Origin: Schistosoma mansoni
Lineage: Eukaryota; Platyhelminthes; Trematoda; Strigeidida; Schistosomatidae
Assembly (NCBI RefSeq): GCF_000237925.1
Contig: NC_031498.1
Span: 28,540,963 to 28,604,962, forward strand
Direction: 5' to 3'
DNA: 64,000 nucleotides
Shown: positions 55,723-64,000 of the stretch, one piece after another
How positions within the stretch are numbered: position 1 is the stretch's first letter
Layout of the letters: each line of letters opens with the position of its first letter
Position numbers and translations under genes: made by a program
Notes under the pieces: generated by a model
The model's database searches: none
Told to the model about the DNA's origin: nothing
The model's input: only the letters and a program-made list of their open reading frames with translations

Positions 55723-56244
55723 GTGTATATCCATATTCATCTTATTATAAGCTTCACTTTGACCTATGAATTATTATTATACAATTTACTGTCCTTAAAT
55801 TAATATTCAGTTTATTGATTATTGTCTCCCACGTTCACAGCGACATTTGGCTTGATCTTGTACAAATATTATTTTCTATTTGATGGTGTGATGCGGTCTG
55901 TCTGTCTGATATATAAACTGAGTATGCTTCAAATAAATGATCTGTATAACAGAAGCTGCAATTAGTGTTTTTGGACTCAATTGGATGGGATAAACGGACA
56001 AGGGACCATTAAGGACGCTAGACTATTCATACCAATTGAACGTCATTGTTTTGGCACAGTGCTAAGACTAGACAAGTTGTATTCCGATTGGCGGATAACT
56101 CACGTGATAAAAATCCGAACATAAAAATCATAACAAATTGACATCCGGCCTTTTCTTTATTTTCTTATAAAGTCATAACATATTGAACATTACTTTTTTC
56201 TTGAGAGTAATTGTAATTAATACGAAGCATTTAATATGACTGAA
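55723..56244. other. Unique AT-rich DNA
   Basis: Nothing recognised. Confidence 0.45.
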
Positions 56245-56430
56245 AACAATCCTGAAGGGAAGTGGAAAAGAAGAATGACAAACACACTATATCGAGAAAT
56301 GGAAACAGATATGAGAAAGATTAATAGCAATTAGAAAGGATTCTCCAAGACAGGACTGGATGGAGACTGATAATGGGTAGACTATGCTCCTCCGCAAATG
56401 GTAACAGGCGTAAGTGAGTAAGTGAGAAAA
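56245..56430 (+). mobile_element. TAAG-tailed RTE-like element, short 3' end
   Basis: Plus-strand copy of the last 180 bp of the family, ending 'acaggcgtaagtgagtaag'. Frame disrupted. Confidence 0.7.
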
Positions 56431-56528
56431 CGATACATATGAGAACAACAACATGAGATTTAAAATGTTCTTTTGAAAATTGAATTCCTACCGGATTTGC
56501 ACTTGTTCTTGACAATTTTCATGCCTTT

Positions 56529-56948
56529 NNNNNNNNNNNNNNNNNNNNNNNNNNNNNNNNNNNNNNNNNNNNNNNNNNNNNNNNNNNNNNNNNNNNNNNN
56601 NNNNNNNNNNNNNNNNNNNNNNNNNNNNNNNNNNNNNNNNNNNNNNNNNNNNNNNNNNNNNNNNNNNNNNNNNNNNNNNNNNNNNNNNNNNNNNNNNNNN
56701 NNNNNNNNNNNNNNNNNNNNNNNNNNNNNNNNNNNNNNNNNNNNNNNNNNNNNNNNNNNNNNNNNNNNNNNNNNNNNNNNNNNNNNNNNNNNNNNNNNNN
56801 NNNNNNNNNNNNNNNNNNNNNNNNNNNNNNNNNNNNNNNNNNNNNNNNNNNNNNNNNNNNNNNNNNNNNNNNNNNNNNNNNNNNNNNNNNNNNNNNNNNN
56901 NNNNNNNNNNNNNNNNNNNNNNNNNNNNNNNNNNNNNNNNNNNNNNNN
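56529..56948. other. Assembly gap (N)
   Basis: 420 unresolved bases. The 5' flank is AT-rich and non-repetitive, so the content cannot be guessed. Confidence 0.99.
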
Positions 56949-57229
56949 GTAGAAGTGTAACGTAATTAATGTAACTTATTGACTAAGTACAGGGTTGTGT
57001 ACGGAGTTTCGAACCATGCTTAAGGTACGAGAGTTCGTGATGCAACTCGACTTCTGAAATCGAAGCAGTTAATGTAAGATTCAGATATGCTAGATACTGG
57101 TCAATGGCAAAGTTCTTTAATTACTTAACAACAACTATCGAATTTATGTCAGGTTGAAATGCCGACACATACGGAATTAGTCTGTCGCAAAAATGATATT
57201 CAATAGGTCAGAGGAATAGAGAATTCTTC

Positions 57230-57650
57230 AACTTACTTACGCCTCTTACCACTCTTGGAGGGGTATAGGTCACCCACCGAGACTCTCCCACAAACTCTGA
57301 CCTCACCCCTCCATCTCAGTTGACACTAATTGTTTGCTTCAAATTCTTGGTGCAATGTATTATTTGCTCTGCCACTTTGTTTTTTTCCCTTCAGGATTAT
57401 TAGTTAGTGTTTAACTCGCAATACAGTTTGATGATTTGCACAATATGTCTTCGATCCACTTTCAACGTCTTTTCCGAATTCCCTCTTCAGCTGTAAGTTG
57501 GTTTGTTCTATGCTTCATTCATTTGTTGCTGATGGTATACGATCAACGGGCATTCAGTAACTTGAGTAAACAACTGCTTATGAGTACTAGTACATTTTCG
57601 ATAATGGTTGTAGTAGTTCTTGAAGTTTCAGCTCCATACAGTAGAACTGT
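57230..57650 (-). mobile_element. TAAG-tailed RTE-like element, diverged 3' end
   Basis: Begins on plus at 'acttacttacgcctctta' and runs through a decayed C-terminal region to 'catacagtagaactgtcc'. It abuts a TGAC-family fragment on its upstream side. Confidence 0.7.
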
Positions 57651-57654
57651 CCAG

Positions 57655-57959
57655 TAAAGGATACTGAACCATGCCACCCAATGTCGCTAACAATTGTTTA
57701 CAATGATCACAGAAACCCCGATCAGGTAGTTTGCATCTACCTACATGGCACAGTTTAATTATTAGTGACTTTATGGAATGGTGTAATATATTGACTTGGT
57801 GACTTTTAACTTCCTTCCAACCTACTCCTACACCAGACAACACCGCCTGTCGAGGTGAGCGGTGGTTGGGGATACATCACTACCTCATCAGCCAATTTGT
57901 CATATTTGCCTAGTACGTCATGCCTGCCCTCGGTATTGCTCAGTCGGTGGTCTCAAAAT
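57655..57959 (-). mobile_element. TGAC-tailed RTE element, internal fragment
   Basis: The plus strand matches about 59995-60210 of the full-length element. The minus frame keeps SGVGVGWKEVKSHQ and IIKLCHVGRCKLPDRGF. It lacks the 3' tail and is broken at 57960 by the next insertion. Confidence 0.7.
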
Positions 57960-57975
57960 ACACGAGAGAATACTT

Positions 57976-58431
57976 TATATACTTACTTACGCCTGTTACT
58001 CCCAATGGAGTATAGGCCGCCGACCAGCTTTCTCCAACCCACTATGTCCTGGGCCTTCTTTTCTAGTTCTATCCAGTTCTTGTTCATTCTTCTCATGTCT
58101 GTCTCTATTTCTCGGCGTAATGTGTTCTTTGGTCTTCCTCTTCTCCTTTGACCTTCAGGATTCCATGTGAAGGCTTGTCTCGTGACGCAATTAGGTGATT
58201 TCCTCAAGGTGTGCCCAATCTACTTCCAGCGCTTCTTTCTGATTTCTTCCTCTGCTGGGATCTGGTTTGTTGTCTCCCACAGTAACTTGTTGCTGATAGT
58301 GTCTGGCCATCTGATCCGAAGTATCTTGCGTAGACAGCTGTTAATAAACACTTGTATCTTCTGGATAATGGCTTTCGTAGTTCTCCACGTCTCAGCCCCA
58401 TACAGTAGAACTGTCTTCACATTTGTGTTGA
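57976..58431 (-). mobile_element. TAAG-tailed RTE-like element with 16-bp target duplication
   Basis: Flanked by 'acacgagagaatactt' at 57960-57975 and 58432-58447. The minus strand reads [20 protein letters not shown], then '[16 protein letters not shown]' and [20 protein letters not shown] with few breaks. It sits next to, or inside, an older TGAC-family fragment. Confidence 0.9.
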
Positions 58432-58447
58432 ACACGAGAGAATACTT

Positions 58448-59699
58448 ATTGATAAGCTTTATAGAAGATATTTGATGACTCATGTTAGCTTGAAAACTCT
58501 ATCAAATAACTTTAGACTACTAACAAGTAGTTTGATACTTTTGTATAAAATATTAGCCATGCAGAAATCAAGAATAGTCGCCGATGTGAAACAACCACAA
58601 TCTATGGGTAGGCTATTTGATATTCAGGATTTTCGAAATACTTTAGACTGAGAAAAGTAATATTGAAATACTATATATCCACTAAGTACTCCACATACAC
58701 TCGTCTGAAATAGGAACTTAGACCGCCACTATCTCAGATTAGTTTTATCTTACTGGGTTGTATTTATTTAACTACTACTCAAGGATTTTGTAATGTTGAT
58801 GACACACATAATAAAAAAGAGCTTAGCGAAAATGTACGTTAGCTCGACTTGGCATACTAGATTAAAATGACAGGATGAAAATAATAAGAGATTAAAACGA
58901 TGTAGTAGCCGTGCTGACACTTGACTGTTGTATCCCAACGACCAGCCTGGACATTCACCACTTATTTTCAGATTTTATGGTTCATAACCAGGTCCCCAGA
59001 CTATATTACTCTGATTAGTTATCAAACTTAGCCTCCAGAGAGTTGGTTTTGTTCCAGACAGTTACAAAGGTGTGGTGCTGCGACAGTACGGGAATATTAC
59101 AAGATAGAAGGGGGATGAGGTTGACTAACTTTTTATGACTTATAGGGATGTTCTGAACAATGAAGACAGAGAGTGGATTAACCTATTGCCACAAACGGGG
59201 AGTGTTTTTAAAAGAGAAAAAAACTGATAAATCAAAAACTCAAACGTCAGTCCTGATATTTACTGGACAGGGTAGTACTACACTACTCAGAAATTCAAAC
59301 AACAAAAGATAGATAAGTCTCGACACTTAAGATTCTATTTATATCAAGTAAAACCAACAAACTAACATTAGAAATGTCACGCCAAAATCAACAAGAACCC
59401 TAGGTACATAATAACTCAAATACAACAAGTGATATGTGAAGCTCCTGGTTTTAGAACTTAAATTCACGTAATTCATCAAAGAAAAGTGCAATAGTTTAGT
59501 AAGCGAATGTATCATATTATTTCTAACATATACCCGCTTTAATGGAGTTACACACTACAAGTCAAAACTTGCAGAACCGCTACAAAATCTCGCTTAAACT
59601 TTTAACTACTATCTAAATTGAGAACACATTTAAGCAATTATAGATACCGTGTTCGGTCAATATACTAGACAAGATTTAAGACAGCTCAGATAAGTGGAG
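58448..59699. other. Unique DNA upstream of the RTE insertion
   Basis: A less AT-rich stretch near 58915-59110 has no family signature I can name. No gene supported. Confidence 0.4.
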
Positions 59700-59943
59700 T
59701 ATGTTATCCAGTCAGTCAGTCAGTCACAACGTAGAACTTCGTACGTACGTACATCAGTTCGAGTTGCCATACCACATTAGCACAGAGATGCAGTTGTCGA
59801 TTCAAATCCCATAGTGGTAGAAGTAGTAGGAGTATAATCAGAAATCCAAAAGATTAGGGGTTTCAAGAAATTATTGAAGGAGTATAGTACAGTGAAATAA
59901 ATTTGGAAAGAGAAAAAGATAAAGACATGAGGAATTCAGAAGA

Positions 59944-62900
59944 TTAGAATTTGGTAGAACACAAAGAGTGAATGCATCTTCGCCATTGCAAACGATTTTG
60001 AGCCATGTCATTCAAGGTCTCTAACCATCGGTTGCTGTCATCTCGCGAATCCCAACCAGGTAGTCTACACCTACCAACATGGCCCAGTCCACTTGTCAGT
60101 GACTTCATTGATTTGTGCCACGTTTTGGTCTGGCCACCCCTAGCTTTCTTCCAACCTACTCCTACACCATGAAACATTGCACGTCGGGGCAGTCGGTGGT
60201 CGGGCATACGTAACACATGTCCCAGCCATCTCAACTGATGAAGTTTCACTACTTCATCAATCGATTTGCCATCCCTACCTAGTACTCGTTTCCTAACAAC
60301 TGCATTACTTACCCGGTGGTCCCAGGATATACGAGCAATGCTTCGAAGACACCTATGATCGAACACTAGTAGCCTACGAATATCCTCTACTCTTATTGGC
60401 CATGTTTCACTGCCATAGAGTAGGACGGAGCGAACTGCTGCACAGTAAACCCGTCCTTTGGTTGCTAGACGGATATCTCGCCTACGCCATAAATGACGCA
60501 AGTTGGCGAAAGCTAGACGAGCCTTCTGTATCCGTGCTGAGATTTCGTCACATACCAGACCACAAGGGCTGATGAGACTTCCAAGATAAGTGAAGTGGTC
60601 TACACGCTCAACTACTTCACTCCCTATCATTAGTTCAGGTGTCGATGCAACCCAATCCTGAAGTAACATTTTGCACTTCGAGGGAGAGAATCGCATTCCG
60701 AACATGCCTGCATTGTTGCTTATAGTGGTCAGAAGACTCTGCATGTTGTCAGCGTCTTCACCGAGTAAAACTATGTCGTCGGCGTATTCTAAGTCGACAA
60801 GTGAGTCTCCTGGTAAAAGTTCAACTCCTGGAGGTTTAGCTGATGAAAGTGCTATCTCTAAAAGTAAGTCAATGACAAAGTTAAACAAGAATGGGGAGAG
60901 TGGACAGCCCTGACGAACGCCACTTGTGGTAATCAGTTCTGATGACAGTTCGCCATAGGCTCTAACTCGACCAGTTGTGCTCGAGTAGAGAGCCTTTATG
61001 AGGTTAATGTACTTCTTTGGTACTCCTTTCAGTGACAAACATTGCCATAGAACCTCACGATCAACAGAGTCAAATGCCGCCTTAAGGTCAAGAAATACTA
61101 CTATTGTGGGACGTCTGAATTTGTGTCTATGTTCTAGGACCTGACGTAGGGTGAATATCTGGTCTATGCAACCACGTCCAGGTCGAAAACCAGCTTGGTT
61201 TTCTCTAGTCTGCTCTTCACGAGCTTTGGTTAGGCGACCTAGTATTATTGAAGCTAATATTTTAGACACTATATTAGTCAAACTGATCCCTCTGTGATTG
61301 TCACAAGAGGACTTTTGTCCTTTCTTATAAACTGGCACAATCAGTGATTGGGACCAGTCAGATGGAATTACGTCCAGTTCCCAGATTCTACCTAAGACCT
61401 CAGTCAATCTCACTGCTAGTACTGGACCACCATCCTTAAAAATCTCAGGGGTCAACCTGTCAGGGCCTGCTGCTCTCCCTCGCTTCAGATTTCCTATAGC
61501 TTTTTCAACCTCACAGAGGGTTGGAGGACTTACATCAATTTGCCATTCAGGACGACTGGGGATCGTGGGTAATTGAAGTGTGGCTGAAGGCCAGTTGAAC
61601 TGATCCCTAAAGTGTTCTGCCCATCGATCCAACCTCCTGGATTGAGAATGAATTATATGCCCATCTTTATCTGAGATGGTTTCACTGATATTCGGGTTCC
61701 TAATACCGGTTTCTTTAACGAGTCTGAATAGCTGCCTACTGTTACCTATTGCCGCTGCCTTTTCCATCTCTCTTGCTTTCGCTACCCACCACTGTTCACG
61801 ATCATTACGTAGACTTCTTATAAGCCTGCGCTTAAGTTGACTCCGCTCTTCGTTATGCTCAGAGCCAGGTGGGATGAGTTTACGAGCATCTATCAGTGCG
61901 GTAGATGCTGCCGAGATCCATTGTTTCTCCCTAACGTTATGGTTTACCTTATTAGCGGATATCACTGCTGATTCCACAGCTTTTCGGATGTCATTCCACG
62001 CTGCCTCGGGGTGGACACAACTTACATGGCTGCCTAACTGTTTTTCTAGTTGTTCCTGAAATATATTCTTAGCTTGCCTACCATTAAGTAGAACCCTTAG
62101 AGGCTTCCCTGCAGTGTCTTTCCTACGTCCAGTAAGACGCAGACAAATACGTGCTCGCACTAGAGCATGATCTGAATCTAAGCATGTGCCCCAGAATGAG
62201 CGACAGTCTTCTATCGAGCCCCTCCATCGGTGGCTGATAGCGATGTGATCTAATTGGGTCCAACGTTGGGACGAATTCGGGGGTCGCCAGGTCAAAAGAT
62301 GTTTTTCCTTATGCTTAAAGTTAGTATTTGCAAGAAATAGGCGGTTATCTGAGCATAGCTGCAACAGACGGTCGCCATTATCTGTTCTTTTCGCCATGAC
62401 ACCATAAGATCCACCCAGGTGTCCTTCCCTTTCACTTAGTTTACCTACTTGAGCATTAAAGTCACCTGCTACTATTACTACATCAGAACGCCTAGCTTCT
62501 CGGAGAAGGTCAGAAAGTTTCCTGTAGAACTCATCTTTTATATCGTCTGAGCTGCAGTCAGTGGGAGAGTAGGCAGAGACGACGAAGAGGCAACGACGAA
62601 TTTCCCTATCTTTCCGAGTCCTTACTGATCCGTTTAGTCGAACAGCGCATAGACGACTGTCTACTGGGATCCAGTCTAAAAGAGCTAGTTCTGCCCTAGG
62701 ACTTAATGCTATACCTACTCCAGCGAGGCCACGGGAAGCAGCGTCAGGGCTTCCAGATACACGGAGCGTGTATCGAGATGAAACTTTATTTTGATTAGGT
62801 GCGGTCAAATGAATGACACTACTCGGATCTTGTATGCGCGTTTCGGAGACGCAGCACACATCGATGGTGTAAGATTCTAGAGTTCTAGCTAAGGAAGCCT

Positions 62901-63318
62901 GTTGTCCTATTTGGCACAATGTTCGGACATTAAAAGTTCCTATATGTAGTTTAGAGCGTGGTTTCAAGAGACCAGGAATAACGTTCTGTGTACTCGAATC
63001 GTTTGCCCTAGCGGTGCGACGCGATAAAAGGACGTGGGAAGGGTTAGTCGAGGAGATAACAGAGTTATTAGGTGTAGGAAGGATTTGAAAGCGACCAACT
63101 TGGTCTTGTGTGCAGTTAAGGGTATGAGGGCTAGTATCACTTCCCGGCTGCCCACACCGTGGAAGGGTATTTCTTGAGGGACCTGAAAAAGAAGTTGGAT
63201 TAGTGTTGGTCTTAACGACCTGGGAGCGTGACCGCAGTGCCCAAGGGACATCTGCTTGAGGCCGGTCACGCACGGCCTTTTTGTGGGGGATTTTTGACGT
63301 GTTAGCTCCGTTCTTCAA
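59944..63318 (-). CDS. RTE endonuclease/reverse transcriptase polyprotein, intact
   Basis: 1124 codons without interruption. The first 120 residues are a basic, Ser/Asn-rich leader. Residues 125-390 are an APE-like endonuclease. Its catalytic residues are visible: Asn130 in GTFNVRTL, Glu159 in SETRI, Asp286 and Asn288 in GDFNAQVG, Asp357 in QLDHI, and Asp383-His384 in DSDHALV. Residues about 615-900 are the reverse transcriptase, with FLDLKAAFD (Asp744), SGVRQGCPLSPFLF and YADD (Asp847-Asp848). The rest is the RTE C-terminal region with RVDHFTYLGSLI, LLYGSETW and LRWLGHVLRMP. The protein would nick target DNA and copy its own RNA there. All key residues and the full frame are kept, so this copy may be competent. 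Confidence 0.93.
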   Translation of the reverse strand: MKNGANTSKIPHKKAVRDRPQADVPWALRSRSQVVKTNTNPTSFSGPSRNTLPRCGQPGSDTSPHTLNCTQDQVGRFQILPTPNNSVISSTNPSHVLLSRRTARANDSSTQNVIPGLLKPRSKLHIGTFNVRTLCQIGQQASLARTLESYTIDVCCVSETRIQDPSSVIHLTAPNQNKVSSRYTLRVSGSPDAASRGLAGVGIALSPRAELALLDWIPVDSRLCAVRLNGSVRTRKDREIRRCLFVVSAYSPTDCSSDDIKDEFYRKLSDLLREARRSDVVIVAGDFNAQVGKLSEREGHLGGSYGVMAKRTDNGDRLLQLCSDNRLFLANTNFKHKEKHLLTWRPPNSSQRWTQLDHIAISHRWRGSIEDCRSFWGTCLDSDHALVRARICLRLTGRRKDTAGKPLRVLLNGRQAKNIFQEQLEKQLGSHVSCVHPEAAWNDIRKAVESAVISANKVNHNVREKQWISAASTALIDARKLIPPGSEHNEERSQLKRRLIRSLRNDREQWWVAKAREMEKAAAIGNSRQLFRLVKETGIRNPNISETISDKDGHIIHSQSRRLDRWAEHFRDQFNWPSATLQLPTIPSRPEWQIDVSPPTLCEVEKAIGNLKRGRAAGPDRLTPEIFKDGGPVLAVRLTEVLGRIWELDVIPSDWSQSLIVPVYKKGQKSSCDNHRGISLTNIVSKILASIILGRLTKAREEQTRENQAGFRPGRGCIDQIFTLRQVLEHRHKFRRPTIVVFLDLKAAFDSVDREVLWQCLSLKGVPKKYINLIKALYSSTTGRVRAYGELSSELITTSGVRQGCPLSPFLFNFVIDLLLEIALSSAKPPGVELLPGDSLVDLEYADDIVLLGEDADNMQSLLTTISNNAGMFGMRFSPSKCKMLLQDWVASTPELMIGSEVVERVDHFTYLGSLISPCGLVCDEISARIQKARLAFANLRHLWRRRDIRLATKGRVYCAAVRSVLLYGSETWPIRVEDIRRLLVFDHRCLRSIARISWDHRVSNAVVRKRVLGRDGKSIDEVVKLHQLRWLGHVLRMPDHRLPRRAMFHGVGVGWKKARGGQTKTWHKSMKSLTSGLGHVGRCRLPGWDSRDDSNRWLETLNDMAQNRLQWRRCIHSLCSTKF

Positions 63319-63657
63319 AAGTCCTTACCGCCGGAGACGGAAATCCGTGGGATAAGGCGAGGTGTGCATTTTTAGGGTCGACCTTTTCTAACCCCACCCC
63401 TCCTTGTGGGAAGGCAGCATCGCTGTCATGCTGGTTGTCTGAAGGAAACACCTTACTGCTTTCACACCTCTGTACAGTCAGCAGTACGACTTCGCCTTCG
63501 GACCTTGGGATTGCTGCTTTTAGTCTCACCGCTCTTCAACCGACCTGTCTGGCATGGTAGGACCTTGAGGAACGATTGTTCCAGCCAGCATAGCTCGATT
63601 GGATCATCACGATAGGCAAGCCCGACCACCACGTCAAGGTAGCAGCAACGGTCGGGA
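63319..63657 (-). promoter_or_regulatory. RTE 5' UTR with a structured 5' end
   Basis: The first bases of the element on the minus strand (CCCGACC, 63656-63650) are complementary to GGTCGGG at 63627-63621, leaving a 22-base loop. Inside the loop ACCTTGA (63640-63634) is complementary to TCAAGGT at 63568-63562, and a GGAAC/GTTCC hairpin (63582-63569) lies just before it. The nested order resembles the P1/P2/P4 layout of HDV-like ribozymes found at the 5' ends of some RTE and R2 elements. An internal pol II promoter is also expected here. Short ORFs in this region look incidental. Confidence 0.4.
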
Positions 63658-63668
63658 TATGTTATCCA

Positions 63669-64000
63669 AGTTGGCGATATAATACATAAACTCACACCAC
63701 ACACCAAAACTATTAAAGTCATGCAGTACATTAATGGTCTTACAATTACAATAATCTATAACTAAACAACCACTCGTCGAATTTCCATGTTCGAGGTTTT
63801 TGAAAAAAAATCATATTCTTATAAAGATTTTTATGAACAGTAGCTTTGTCTACCAATGACCAGTCGCTAGTGTGAAACCACATAAGCCAACAGATTATAA
63901 GAACTAACAATTAGAAGAACGTAATGGGATATATTTATTGAGTATTTTTACTTTTTGATTCTTTGAAAGGAACATCTGCAGGTCCATACTAAAAAATATC
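63669..64000. other. Unique DNA at the window end
   Basis: AT-rich, nothing recognised. Confidence 0.4.

Larger units (their letters stand above)
59711..63657 (-). mobile_element. Full-length RTE-clade non-LTR retrotransposon
   Basis: The direct repeat 'tatgttatcca' at 59700-59710 and 63658-63668 fixes the ends and gives a length of 3947 bp. Reading the minus strand: a 5' UTR of about 340 bp, one long ORF (63318 to 59944), a 3' UTR of about 230 bp, and a terminal (TGAC)n repeat with no poly(A). Short tandem-repeat tails and a single ORF with APE-type endonuclease plus reverse transcriptase are typical of RTE elements such as schistosome SR2/SR3-like families. I cannot name the exact family. 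Three 3' copies of it lie at 4895-5430, 15828-16325 and 57655-57959. Confidence 0.92.

Noticed and set aside
57862-58170. Cys-rich 102-codon plus-strand frame with a zinc-finger look ('ICHICLVRHACP')
   Set aside because: It spans antisense RTE sequence and an insertion junction. The cysteines do not form a regular finger.
60671-60913. 80-codon plus-strand frame within the RTE element
   Set aside because: Antisense shadow of the reverse-transcriptase ORF.

Overview
The window is AT-rich animal DNA, almost certainly from a blood fluke of the genus Schistosoma. The main evidence is many copies of the Sm-alpha hammerhead-ribozyme SINE, together with RTE-like and CR1-like retroelements of the kind common in trematodes. 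The + strand carries one cellular gene I can recognise, an Iroquois-class (Irx) TALE homeobox gene. Nearly everything else is transposon-derived or unique AT-rich DNA.

Irx gene: three coding exons join in phase at 21731-23286, 31410-32428 (homeodomain) and 35405-36558 (stop). They encode 1242 residues, and the N-terminus is missing. A possible first coding exon (3785-3838, donor in phase 0) lies in a repeat-poor stretch about 18 kb upstream. The introns and 3' flank are filled with repeats. One of these is an Sm-alpha hammerhead with an intact core, on the sense strand about 140 bp downstream of a splice donor.

Repeat families: (1) Sm-alpha, with a tRNA-like A/B-box promoter followed by a hammerhead. 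(2) A second tRNA-like SINE, called SINE-B here, with its own hammerhead (CTGAGGA ... GAAA ... GTC, stem I GCACTG/CAGTGC). It occurs mostly as fold-back units with inverted arms. In most of the fold-back copies, the arm joined to the tRNA-like body has the core changed from GAAAC to GAGTT, while the opposite arm keeps GAAAC. (3) A TGAC-tailed RTE family, including a full-length copy at 59711-63657 with an intact 1124-aa endonuclease/reverse transcriptase and an 11-bp target duplication. (4) A TAAG-tailed RTE-like family, present as many 5'-truncated 3' ends with target duplications of 9-16 bp. (5) Unclassified repeat D, about 390 bp with a TAA-rich tail. (6) Unclassified repeat E, about 300 bp. 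(7) A 669-bp element with inverted termini of about 110 bp at 52789-53457.

There are three N gaps. The one at 12481-12680 is flanked by the same 55-bp sequence on both sides and may not be a real gap. Repeat boundaries are read by eye and are approximate to within 5-20 bp unless a target duplication fixes them.
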